From the NCBI GenBank assembly GCA_016840035.1, contig JAEOTC010000121.1:1-33961 (forward strand): a DNA stretch of 33,961 nucleotides, given 5' to 3'. The first letter of the stretch is position 1. The number at the start of each line of letters is the position of its first letter. The notes under the pieces were generated by a model. The model searched no databases. It was not told where the DNA came from and saw only the letters and a program-made list of their open reading frames with translations. The DNA comes from Candidatus Hodarchaeota archaeon (GTDB lineage: Archaea > Asgardarchaeota > Heimdallarchaeia > Hodarchaeales > Hodarchaeaceae). Shown one piece after another: positions 1 to 7,349 of the stretch. A program made the position numbers and the translations under genes.

Positions 1-420
1 AATTATTTTAGTGGTTCTCAAGAGTCTACAGCTCTCGAAATAGTAGTCTTGATATTAATTTTCATCGCGATTTTAGGGGAAACTTTGAGTGATTTTCAGC
101 TCTACCAATTTAAGAAAAAGTCAACGAACGCTGGTAAAATTTACTCTGGGGGAATTTGGAAGTATAGCCAGCATCCAAACTATTTCTTTGAGATGTTAAC
201 ATGGTGGACTTTTTGGCTCTTCGCAATTATCTCTGTATCATCTTCTCAACTCTTCTGGGCAATTCTTTCTATCATTGGACCAATTATAATCACTTTAAGC
301 CTACTTAAAGTTTCGGGAATTTCGCTCCTCAATAAACGTTATGAATCTGAACCATCTTACACAGATTATCAAAAACGGACATCGACTCTTATCCCTTGGT
401 TTCCAAAGAAGAATGAATAG
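1..420 (+). CDS. DUF1295 / steroid 5-alpha-reductase-like membrane protein, 5' end outside the window
   Basis: The reading frame is open from base 1 to the TAG at 418-420, so this is the C-terminal 139 residues of a longer gene. The sequence contains GGIWKYSQHPNYFFEM, the G-x-W-x-Y-S-x-HPNYF-x-E signature of DUF1295 proteins, a family related to the C-terminal domain of 3-oxo-5-alpha-steroid 4-dehydrogenases and isoprenylcysteine methyltransferases. It ends in the family-typical R-Y-x(6)-Y-x-x-Y-x-x-R-T-S-x-L-I-P-W-F-P. Hydrophobic helices flank the signature, so it is an integral membrane protein. A NAD(P)H-dependent lipid or isoprenoid double-bond reductase is likely, but the substrate cannot be read. 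The stop lies 11 bases before the next gene, so it is probably the first visible gene of the operon that ends with photolyase. A TTG at 49 is in frame but is internal. Confidence 0.85.
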   Translation, partial: NYFSGSQESTALEIVVLILIFIAILGETLSDFQLYQFKKKSTNAGKIYSGGIWKYSQHPNYFFEMLTWWTFWLFAIISVSSSQLFWAILSIIGPIIITLSLLKVSGISLLNKRYESEPSYTDYQKRTSTLIPWFPKKNE

Positions 421-431
421 AAGGCAAAGAT

Positions 432-848
432 ATGTCAGATTTTCAATATTCCACAGGTGTATGTAATATTGGTGAAGCAGAAATTGCTCAGCGAAGAAGA
501 ATTGGATATTTAGGACTTGGATTAACAATAGTATTTTTTATGGTCTATTTAGGCTTAATATATTCGGTAGAATTAAATCCGTTGTTTGGAGTATTAGTTT
601 TCATTCCAGCTGAAGTATTTACCGTTGGATTTCTGCAAGCAAAAAAGAAATTCTGTGCTGCATATGGTTTAACTCATCGACAAAATGTAGCATCCCCTCT
701 TGGAGTAACTTTGAAGATAGAAGATAAAGCTTCACATAAGAAAGATAGAAATAAAGCCTTCCTAATAATAATTCAATCTATAATATATGCTGGAATAATA
801 ACCATCATAGTCTCTCTTTTTGGATTAATTTTGTACCAATTCTCCTAA
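432..848 (+). CDS. Small three-TM membrane protein with CNIG...FC domain
   Basis: Unrecognised 138-aa membrane protein. The N-terminal segment has C-N-I-G-x-x-E followed by R-R-R-x-G (about residues 11-25), then two hydrophobic helices (about 27-48 and 52-68), then G-F-L-Q-x(4)-F-C (about 66-75). A third helix (about 112-136) follows a Lys-rich stretch. The same features in the same order occur in the minus-strand pair at 6285-7231: CNIG...RR, two helices and G-L-Y-Q-x(4)-F-C in the 251-aa protein, and a charged segment plus helix in the 59-aa protein. I infer a common membrane-domain family with two conserved cysteines, here in single-chain form. It lies 11 bases after the DUF1295 gene in the same operon. 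ATG start; only a weak AAGG-type ribosome site precedes it. Confidence 0.75.
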   Translation: MSDFQYSTGVCNIGEAEIAQRRRIGYLGLGLTIVFFMVYLGLIYSVELNPLFGVLVFIPAEVFTVGFLQAKKKFCAAYGLTHRQNVASPLGVTLKIEDKASHKKDRNKAFLIIIQSIIYAGIITIIVSLFGLILYQFS

Positions 849-887
849 TTTGAATCGGAGGGAACTATTATTTCTAACGATGGTTTT

Positions 888-1328
888 TTGCAGAAAATTT
901 GGTTGATTTTTAGGGTTAATTTTTCTTGGGTAACATTTAGTTTGATTGGGTTCTTTTTCATATATATTGGCATACTAGATGTTCTCTTTGAGGAACTATT
1001 GGATCCCATAATTTGGATGGAGATAAAAAATTTAGGTTCTGAATCTATATCTTATGCTAACATAATTGTCCGCGTCTTGGGCTATACAATGATTAGTTTT
1101 GGGCTTACAATTTGTGTAATTTCGATAAAAAGTTACCGTAAAGGAGAAAAATGGGCCTGGTCTATCATGTGGATTGTTCCTTGTTTCTTATTTTTTATAT
1201 CGCATACAGTTTATACTAGTGGTGGGAATGTCTGGATAATTGAGGTAATTATATTACTCTTAGCAGTAATTACGCAGGTTTTCGCTTTTTTCTTTCCCAG
1301 AAATAAAGTTAAAGAGTGGAATAGTTGA
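888..1328 (+). CDS. Four-TM hypothetical membrane protein
   Basis: Protein of about 146 residues with four hydrophobic segments and a short K/R-rich tail (R-N-K-V-K). The middle of the protein has S-Y-R-K-G-E-K-W-A-W before a helix, a motif seen in many uncharacterised small membrane proteins; no enzymatic motif is visible. The start is doubtful. There is no in-frame ATG near the beginning, and the TTG at 888 is the first conventional start. The only good Shine-Dalgarno, GGAGGG at 857-862, is too far from it (25 bases) but well placed for the in-frame ATT codons at 867 or 870. The frame is open back to 849. It is co-directional and closely spaced with the neighbouring operon genes, 9 bases before uvsE. 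Confidence 0.65.
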   Translation: MQKIWLIFRVNFSWVTFSLIGFFFIYIGILDVLFEELLDPIIWMEIKNLGSESISYANIIVRVLGYTMISFGLTICVISIKSYRKGEKWAWSIMWIVPCFLFFISHTVYTSGGNVWIIEVIILLLAVITQVFAFFFPRNKVKEWNS

Positions 1329-1337
1329 TAATTAATT

Positions 1338-2231
1338 ATGAAAATTGGCTTCGTCGGATCTGCAAATACAACAATTGGTTGTAGGCCAGATAAAACTTTT
1401 CGCTTGACTTCTTATTCTGAAAAAAGAGTTTTAGAAACAGTTAAATCCAATTTAGAGTGTTTGAAAGATACTATTACATTTTGTATTCAAAATAATCTTT
1501 TATTTTATCGTATAGCCGATTTTATTCCTTTTTTATCTCATAAAACCTCTATTCCTTGGGAAACAATCGGTTCTATTAATTTTGATTTGTTCACTACTAT
1601 TGGAAAAATGATAAGAAAATCCAATATGCGAATAGCTATGCATCCAGGTCAGTATACGATAATAAATTCACCTAAAGAAGACGTTGTAAGTAATAGTTTC
1701 ACTGAACTAATGGGAAACGCTTGGATATTAGATAAATTGAAATTAGATAACACTGCAAAAATCCAAATTCATGTGGGAGGAGTTTATGAGGATAAAGACG
1801 AAGCGAAGAATCGTTTTATGAGTAATTTTGAAAAATTACCAAATAATGTGAAAAAACGACTTGTAATCGAAAATGATGATCGATTGTTTGATTTAAGAGA
1901 TTGTTTAGATATATCGAATCAAATCGAAATTCCAATTGTTTTTGATGTCTTTCATCATTCATTAAAGAATAATAATGAAAGTATAATTGAAGTATTAGGT
2001 ATCTTAGAAGATTTCTGGAGCATTGAAGATGGTAATCCAATGATTGATTGGAGTCATCAAGAACCAAGTGCACGCATAGGTAGACACACCAATACAATTG
2101 ATTTGAATCTCTTCAAAGCTTTCATCTCTGACATCAGGGTAAATAATCCTGATATAATTCTTGAAATTCGTGATAAAGAAAAAAGTGCCCTGAAAGCTAT
2201 TCGATATCTGCAAGAGATAGGTAGGATTTGA
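1338..2231 (+). CDS. uvsE: UV DNA damage endonuclease UvsE/UVDE
   Basis: 297 aa, the normal family length. UVDE is a metal-dependent TIM-barrel endonuclease that nicks DNA directly 5' of UV photoproducts and starts light-independent alternative excision repair. Family motifs are present in order: N-terminal IGFVGSA, MHPGQY (His102), IQIHVGG (His145), LVIEND (Glu178), FDVFHH (Asp203, His206), DWSHQ (His240) and ILEIRDKE (Glu276). These supply the expected His/Asp/Glu metal ligands. The gene begins 9 bases after the previous one, and its TGA (2229-2231) is followed almost at once by the photolyase start, so dark and light repair of the same lesions are probably co-transcribed. High confidence in family; lesion range is not readable. 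Confidence 0.96.
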   Translation: MKIGFVGSANTTIGCRPDKTFRLTSYSEKRVLETVKSNLECLKDTITFCIQNNLLFYRIADFIPFLSHKTSIPWETIGSINFDLFTTIGKMIRKSNMRIAMHPGQYTIINSPKEDVVSNSFTELMGNAWILDKLKLDNTAKIQIHVGGVYEDKDEAKNRFMSNFEKLPNNVKKRLVIENDDRLFDLRDCLDISNQIEIPIVFDVFHHSLKNNNESIIEVLGILEDFWSIEDGNPMIDWSHQEPSARIGRHTNTIDLNLFKAFISDIRVNNPDIILEIRDKEKSALKAIRYLQEIGRI

Positions 2232-2233
2232 GG

Positions 2234-3610
2234 ATGCAAAACAAACCTAAATTGAATTCCTTGTTCATTTTTCGTAGAGATTTACGTGTTGATGACAATT
2301 CTGCTTTAAATTCCGCATTAGAATCGTCTTATCAAGTTTTACCAATCTTTATTTTGGATTCAAATCTCCTAAAAAACCCTGATCGTAGTGATAATGCGAT
2401 ACAATTCATGCAAGAATCTATTATTGATTTAAAGAATCAATTAAGTAATAAGAAAGGAGATTTACACGTCTTAGAGGGAAAACCGTGGGATGTTGTTAAC
2501 AGCTTACTTAGTGAAAGTAACTTGGATTTAAAAGCAATCTATTTTAACAGAGATTACACTCCTTATAGTATAAAACGGGACAGATTAATCCATAAAGTAG
2601 CTAAATCCCATGATGTTTCGTGTAGAATTTTTAGTGATCTTTTATTGAATGAACCTGAATCAATATTAAAAAAAGACGGAGCTCCTTATACTATCTTTAG
2701 CCCTTTCTATAGAAAGGCTTCAGAAAAACTGATAGTCCCTCCAAATTATCTTAACCGCGAGAACTTTCTGATTGGAAGACATATAAAAAAAATAAATATT
2801 GGAAAATTGAAATTTACGAGCAACCCCCATTTATTCATCAGGGGAGGAAGAAAAAATGGATCTTCAATTCTGAGAAGTATCAAGCAATTTAGTAAATATG
2901 AATCTGAAAGAGATTTTCCCTCAAAGCAGGGAACAACATTTCTATCTTCACATCTAAGATTTGGGACTTTATCAATTCGAGAAGCGTACCATGCCATAAA
3001 AAACCAAGGTAGCTTGCCATTAATGCGACAATTATACTGGAGAGATTTTTACCACTACATCGGATTTCATTTTCCCCATGTATTTAAAAAATCCTTTCGT
3101 GAAAAATATAACAATCTTAAATGGACCCAGAATTATAGAACTTTTACACTTTGGACAGAAGGAAAAACTGGGTTTCCCATTGTGGATGCAGGTATGCGTC
3201 AAATTAATAAAACAGGTTACATGCATAATCGGGTTCGGATGATTGTTGCCTCCTTTTTAACAAAAGATTTACACATTAATTGGCAATGGGGAGAAAAATA
3301 CTTTGCAAAAAAACTCGTAGATTTCGATATCTCTGTGAATAATGGAAATTGGCAGTGGAGTAGTAGTACAGGGTGTGATCCAGTTCCATATTTTCGTATC
3401 TTCAATCCTTGGACTCAACAGAGAAAATATGACCCTGAATGTAAATATATTAAAGAATATTTGCCTGAACTTAGAGAATTGACACCACAAGAAATCCATA
3501 ATTTAGAAAAAAAGATACCTCATGGTTTAAATTATCCAAAACCATTAGTAAACCATTCAGAGGCTCGAAAAAAAGCACTTTTGATGTTCAAAGGTGTTCA
3601 AGAGGTCTAA
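2234..3610 (+). CDS. phr: Class I deoxyribodipyrimidine photolyase / cryptochrome family
   Basis: About 458 aa. The N-terminal alpha/beta antenna domain begins FIFRRDLRVDDN; the C-terminal FAD domain contains TTFLSSHLRFG, QLYWRDFYHY, DAGMRQINKTGYMHNRVRM and NNGNWQWSSSTGCDPVPYFRIFNP. Residue N371 or N372 (460-aa numbering) matches the FAD-N5 asparagine of CPD photolyases, and W375, W352/W354 and W309 are placed for the electron-transfer tryptophan chain. This supports light-driven reversal of cyclobutane pyrimidine dimers rather than (6-4) or signalling activity, although specificity is an inference. I chose ATG 2234. A TTG at 2228 in the same frame would overlap the uvsE stop and add two residues. 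It is the last gene of the operon; the following gene is convergent. Confidence 0.95.
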   Translation: MQNKPKLNSLFIFRRDLRVDDNSALNSALESSYQVLPIFILDSNLLKNPDRSDNAIQFMQESIIDLKNQLSNKKGDLHVLEGKPWDVVNSLLSESNLDLKAIYFNRDYTPYSIKRDRLIHKVAKSHDVSCRIFSDLLLNEPESILKKDGAPYTIFSPFYRKASEKLIVPPNYLNRENFLIGRHIKKINIGKLKFTSNPHLFIRGGRKNGSSILRSIKQFSKYESERDFPSKQGTTFLSSHLRFGTLSIREAYHAIKNQGSLPLMRQLYWRDFYHYIGFHFPHVFKKSFREKYNNLKWTQNYRTFTLWTEGKTGFPIVDAGMRQINKTGYMHNRVRMIVASFLTKDLHINWQWGEKYFAKKLVDFDISVNNGNWQWSSSTGCDPVPYFRIFNPWTQQRKYDPECKYIKEYLPELRELTPQEIHNLEKKIPHGLNYPKPLVNHSEARKKALLMFKGVQEV

Positions 3611-3642
3611 AATTATCAAATAAGGGAATTAAGTAATAATTT
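3610..3642. terminator. AT-rich inverted repeat at the phr/SDR convergent junction
   Basis: Arms AAATTAT (3610-3616) and ATAATTT (3636-3642) are perfectly complementary with a 19-base loop. They begin in the phr stop codon and end in the SDR stop codon. The long loop and the lack of G/C make this weak alone; it is listed because the other convergent junctions in the window also carry inverted repeats. Confidence 0.25.
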
Positions 3643-4376
3643 CAATATATTCTTCCGAGAGAGGCATCTAAGATCCTCCCTGTCATCAAAGGAGTTGTTG
3701 CAGCAAATTCTATCATTTCATTCAAATTCTCTGGTTGTAATGGTTCTCTAAGAAGTTGTTTTACAATTCTATCTGAAATTAACTTTTCCAAAGAAACACC
3801 GGTTTTTACTGCTTTCTGCTTTAATTCCCTGTTATGACGCTCAGTGAAGACATAAGTTGGAGAAACTCCGTTAATTCGAATATTTGGGGCTAAAACTTGT
3901 GCCATTGATCGAATGTAATAAACCAAACCTGCTTTTGCTATTCCATAGGACATTTTGTTAAGTGAGGCTTCAAAAGCGGAAGTACTTACAATATGAACTA
4001 TAGATCCAGTCTTCATTAATTTAGTTGCCATTTGTGTTAATAAAACTGCTGAAGTTAGATTTACGCTTATTACTTCATTGAAAAAGTTTGAATCAATTTC
4101 TAAAGGTTTTTTTGAGGCTAGAGATCCTCCTATAGCATTGATGAGAACATCAATAGATCCAACTTCAGATTTTACCCAATTTTCCAATTTATGAATTTCA
4201 TTTTCTCTTGTACAGTCAGCTGAAATGCTTTTAATATCTGGAAACCGATCACTTGACATGTTTAAACTAGTAACAAGAACCCGATTATTCTGTAAAGTAA
4301 GTTTTTTCATGATGGCTTCACCAATTCCACCAATAGCTGCACCAGTAATCAAAACTCTCTTATTTTCGATGATCAC
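3642..4376 (-). CDS. Short-chain dehydrogenase/reductase (SDR)
   Basis: 244 aa, classical SDR length. The Rossmann glycine motif is TGAAIGGIG (11-19). Asp54 in A-D-C, the N-A-I-G-G stretch (80-84), Asn106 and the catalytic Ser131/133, Tyr144 and Lys148 (S-Y-G-I-A-K) are all present, so an active NAD(P)(H)-dependent oxidoreductase is expected. The end of beta-2 (S-L-N-M-S-S-D-R) lacks the acidic residue of NAD-preferring enzymes, which hints at NADPH. The substrate is unknown. The GTG start is supported by a strong GAGGAG on the minus strand (4384-4389), seven bases away. It is divergent from the acyl-CoA synthetase, so it may serve lipid or ketoacyl metabolism, but that rests on context only. 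Confidence 0.9.
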   Translation of the reverse strand: MIIENKRVLITGAAIGGIGEAIMKKLTLQNNRVLVTSLNMSSDRFPDIKSISADCTRENEIHKLENWVKSEVGSIDVLINAIGGSLASKKPLEIDSNFFNEVISVNLTSAVLLTQMATKLMKTGSIVHIVSTSAFEASLNKMSYGIAKAGLVYYIRSMAQVLAPNIRINGVSPTYVFTERHNRELKQKAVKTGVSLEKLISDRIVKQLLREPLQPENLNEMIEFAATTPLMTGRILDASLGRIY

Positions 4377-4536
4377 AACGAATCTCCTCTTTTTGAAATT
4401 TATGATTGCGTTTTTTAATTATTTCTTATATTCTATAAATTCTGGAATCTATAATCCGATGTTCAAGTAAGTAGGAATTTATTTATTTAATAGAAATGCC
4501 CATCTTAGTCATAATTTGATCAAAAAAAGAGTACTA

Positions 4537-4548
4537 GAAAACGTTCTC
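4537..4548. promoter_or_regulatory. Imperfect palindrome before the acyl-CoA synthetase
   Basis: GAAAACGTTCTC is an imperfect dyad (10 of 12 positions symmetrical, AACGTT core) 17 bases before the ATG at 4565. TA-rich TATA candidates lie upstream, for example around 4479-4491. It could be an operator for a fatty-acid-responsive regulator, but the match is short and no regulator gene is adjacent. Confidence 0.2.
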
Positions 4549-4564
4549 CAAAGGAAATATTGAA

Positions 4565-6241
4565 ATGGAAGCATTATGGTATAAATCGTGGCCAGATGGA
4601 GTCAGAAAACATCTAGATTATCCAAATATAACAATTCATGCTCATTTTGAAGATACTGTGAGAAGAAATCCAGACTATCCCTTTCTATCCATACTTGGGA
4701 TGAATTACTCATATTCAGAAATTAATGATCAAGCAAATAGACTTGCCAATGCACTCCTGAAAAGAGGCATTTCAAAAGGTGATAAAATTGGAATATTTGC
4801 ACCAAATATTCCCCAATGGGTTGTAGCATTCTATGGAGTATTAAAAACAGGAGCTACGGTTGTTTTAATTTCTCCCTTATTAGGATCAGAAGATCTTAAA
4901 CATATAATCCTTGATTCTGAAATAAAACTTATAATTGCTCTAGATTTACTTTATCCGAAACTTGCAGATGATTGTTTTGATTGTCCCGTCCTCCAAGATG
5001 AAGAAAATATTATCATTACATCATTAGGTGATCTTCTTTCTCCAATAAAACTATTCTTAGCAAAAGCTATCCGAAAATTACCGAAAAACCCTCCTATTCC
5101 TAAAAGAGTTCTTAGATATCAACAACTTCTTGATGAAAATGAACCTTATTTCTCAAGCGTTAAATACGATCCAGAGTATGATATTGCAGTATTAGCATAT
5201 ACAGGAGGCACTACTGGGACACCTAAGGGAGCAATGTTGACTCATCGTAATATCATTAGTAATATGCGTCAAGCACGGGAATGGGCAATAACTACTCACC
5301 CATTGGGAGTCCATAAGAAATTTTTAGGAGCAGTTCCCTTTTTTCATGCAATTGGTTTAACTACAGTTTTTCTAGCTACTGTAGAATTTGAGAGTACCGT
5401 ATATCTTGTTCCGAATCCTAGAGAGTTTGAATCAATCTTAAAACTTATTTCTAAGGAGAGGATAAATTACTTTCATGGAGTTCCCACTTTATTCAAAGCA
5501 ATTATGAATATTCCGAATTTCCATAAGTATGATATGAACTCTCTAGATATTATTTTCTCTGGAGGAGCACCTTTACCAGCAGAATTAGCAATTAAAATTG
5601 AAAAAGCATTTAAGAATGCACTGGTGGTTGAAGCATATGGCATGACTGAACTATCTCCTATGGTCGCAGCAAACCCATTAGAAAAGGATAATAGAAAATA
5701 TGGAAGCATAGGGATTCCAATAACAGATACTAGATTGAAAATTGTCGATATTGATACTGGTAAAGAATTACCCCAAGGAACCTCAGGTGAAATTTGTGCC
5801 AAAGGTCCCCAGGTGATGAAAGGTTATTACAATAGAGTCGAAGATACAAAGCTCACAATTGATGAGGATGGCTGGTTGCATACTGGAGATATTGGTTATA
5901 TGGATGAAGATGGTTTCTTTTTTATTCAATCTAGAAAGAAAGATATGATTATCGTATCAGCCTATAAAGTTTTTCCCCCAGAACTGGAATCATATATTCG
6001 GAAAGAATTCGACCAAATAGAAGAAGTAGCAATCATTGGTATACCTGATGAATATCAGGGAGAATCAGTAAAAATGATTGCAGTCCTAAAAGAGGGTGCA
6101 GTATTAACCGATAAGCAATTCATAAATCAACTAAAAGGCAAAATTGCCGCTTATAAAATTCCAAAAATTATTGAATTTCGATCTGATCCATTACCGAAAA
6201 CTGGGATTGGCAAAATAGATAGAAAACTTTTACAAAAGTAA
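4565..6241 (+). CDS. Long-chain fatty-acid-CoA ligase-like AMP-forming synthetase
   Basis: 558 aa member of the ANL superfamily, which activates carboxylates to acyl-AMP and then acyl-CoA. Motifs seen: P-loop TGGTTGTPKG (213-222), AYGMTE (357-362), DGWLHTGD (435-442), hinge region S-R-K-K-D-M-I (456-462) and a C-terminal P-K-T-G-I-G-K with the catalytic Lys550. Length and the G-x-x-V-x-P-x-E-[IL]-E-like segment (A-Y-K-V-F-P-P-E-L-E) fit the FadD group better than acetyl-CoA synthetase. The gene has its own upstream region (4377-4564), shared divergently with the SDR gene. A PlsC-like acyltransferase lies 1.1 kb downstream, so an acyl-lipid role is plausible; the exact acyl substrate is not readable. 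Confidence 0.93.
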   Translation: MEALWYKSWPDGVRKHLDYPNITIHAHFEDTVRRNPDYPFLSILGMNYSYSEINDQANRLANALLKRGISKGDKIGIFAPNIPQWVVAFYGVLKTGATVVLISPLLGSEDLKHIILDSEIKLIIALDLLYPKLADDCFDCPVLQDEENIIITSLGDLLSPIKLFLAKAIRKLPKNPPIPKRVLRYQQLLDENEPYFSSVKYDPEYDIAVLAYTGGTTGTPKGAMLTHRNIISNMRQAREWAITTHPLGVHKKFLGAVPFFHAIGLTTVFLATVEFESTVYLVPNPREFESILKLISKERINYFHGVPTLFKAIMNIPNFHKYDMNSLDIIFSGGAPLPAELAIKIEKAFKNALVVEAYGMTELSPMVAANPLEKDNRKYGSIGIPITDTRLKIVDIDTGKELPQGTSGEICAKGPQVMKGYYNRVEDTKLTIDEDGWLHTGDIGYMDEDGFFFIQSRKKDMIIVSAYKVFPPELESYIRKEFDQIEEVAIIGIPDEYQGESVKMIAVLKEGAVLTDKQFINQLKGKIAAYKIPKIIEFRSDPLPKTGIGKIDRKLLQK

Positions 6242-6245
6242 GAAG

Positions 6246-6270
6246 GAACATGATCTGTATGATCATGTTT
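6246..6270. terminator. Hairpin at a convergent gene junction
   Basis: AACATGATC (6247-6255) and GATCATGTT (6261-6269) form a perfect 9-bp stem with a 5-base loop, and G6246/T6270 can extend it as a wobble pair. It lies five bases after the acyl-CoA synthetase stop and 15 bases after the stop of the convergent 59-aa gene, so it could end transcripts from both sides. No T-tract adjoins it; another reading is a DNA-binding site. Confidence 0.5.
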
Positions 6271-6284
6271 AAGTTATTGTAAGC

Positions 6285-6464
6285 TCAAAATTCTACGAGA
6301 AACGCCAGCATTGTGACAATGATTGCAGATATTATTGACAATCCTGTAATTTGTAGTGCTTTTCGGAAATCTCGTTTTCGCATTTCCTTATTACTTACCT
6401 TTCCTGTATAAAACATTGTGGTCATTGCCTCTAATGAATAGAATCTTTCTTTTTGATCGGACAT
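6285..6464 (-). CDS. 59-aa single-TM protein related to the third helix of the 138-aa protein
   Basis: Short gene of 60 codons including TGA. The product starts MSDQKERFYSLEAM, has a charged segment S-N-K-E-M-R-K-R-D-F-R-K-A and one hydrophobic helix (about 38-57). The charged segment plus helix resembles residues 101-136 of the 138-aa protein at 432-848 (S-H-K-K-D-R-N-K-A-F, then I-I/T-rich helix). The ATG is 11 bases after the stop of the 251-aa gene, and its GAGGT ribosome site overlaps that stop, which suggests translational coupling. I infer that the two products together equal the single-chain protein plus a longin-like domain. Function unknown. Confidence 0.7.
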   Translation of the reverse strand: MSDQKERFYSLEAMTTMFYTGKVSNKEMRKRDFRKALQITGLSIISAIIVTMLAFLVEF

Positions 6465-6475
6465 CTGTTTTTACC

Positions 6476-7231
6476 TCATTTCATTGAATATTGATTTTTA
6501 AGCGCATTGGTCACACAGAATCTGAAAAAATATTGATAAAGGCCTTGGAATGACATAAACAGCGGTAAAACTATAATCAGACGCAAGTATCGAATATTAT
6601 CCGAATAATCTAAAAATAAACCTTCTAGATACACAATTCCTATTAAAATAAGTAGAGATAGTGCACCAAATCCGAATCCTGTTAATAATCTTCGTTGTCG
6701 TTCTTGTGGGCCGATGTTACATTGGCCTGGTTTATATCCTAAGCTTTTAAATAGAAAACCTTGAACTCTTTGCCGATTCTGTTCATCTGTTAGTACTTTA
6801 TCAACTTTCGGTTGAGGAATAATATTTTCCTTAATTAGATAACCTTTAATAGTTTCATTAAAATGCTCAGTTTGTTTTTCGACAAAATCATTTAAACCAT
6901 CAGGATAGTTTCCAGCCATAAATCCACCAATAAATCCACTTGTTCCATGAATGTGCTTTTCACTATCTTTCAGATCTACGTCTGAAGAAAAATGTCCAAA
7001 AACTAGTTTCATCCTATGATTCCCAATATTTTTGATCGCGAAAGATTTGTTCTCGAAAATTACGAACTTAATCTCATCGTGAGCCATTTCTTGTGCAAAG
7101 GCTGAGAGTGCTTGAAAAAGGCTTGACTGCAAGATATACTCGTCAGATTCATTTTCTTCGTCTTCCCGTGACCAGTGGAATAAAGGAATTCCTGAATCTT
7201 GTATAACAAAAACTTCATCTATACTACTCAT
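6476..7231 (-). CDS. Longin-like domain fused to CNIG...FC membrane domain
   Basis: 251 aa, not a named family to me. Residues about 1-125 begin I-D-E-V-F-V-I-x-D-S-G-I-P-L-F-H-W, continue with an amphipathic helix (S-S-L-F-Q-A-L-x-x-F-A) and then paired strands (E-I-K-F-V-I-F, K-L-V-F-G-H-F). This order of two strands, helix and further strands, with the 'I-x-D-S-G-x-P-L-F' hallmark, fits the longin/roadblock-type folds that are expanded in Asgard archaea. After a linker, residues about 170-250 carry C-N-I-G-x-x-E-R-x-R-R, two membrane helices and G-L-Y-Q-x(4)-F-C, matching the 138-aa protein at 432-848. The longin-like part would face the cytoplasm. A possible small-GTPase or trafficking link comes from the fold family only. 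GAGAGATT near the ATG is a plausible ribosome site. Confidence 0.7.
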   Translation of the reverse strand: MSSIDEVFVIQDSGIPLFHWSREDEENESDEYILQSSLFQALSAFAQEMAHDEIKFVIFENKSFAIKNIGNHRMKLVFGHFSSDVDLKDSEKHIHGTSGFIGGFMAGNYPDGLNDFVEKQTEHFNETIKGYLIKENIIPQPKVDKVLTDEQNRQRVQGFLFKSLGYKPGQCNIGPQERQRRLLTGFGFGALSLLILIGIVYLEGLFLDYSDNIRYLRLIIVLPLFMSFQGLYQYFFRFCVTNALKNQYSMK

Positions 7232-7349
7232 AATAATCTCTCTGGCTTAAGATATATGATATTCTCATCAATAAATCAGAGCTCTAAGCGCTAATATTAA
7301 AAGATTTTTCGTTTTTTATCGAATAAAAAATTTAAGATTACATAAATTC

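Noticed and set aside
3642..4376. The SDR glycine motif TGAAIGGIG seemed to have one residue too many
   Set aside because: The TG-x3-GGIG spacing occurs in other SDR proteins, and the rest of the active site is normal.
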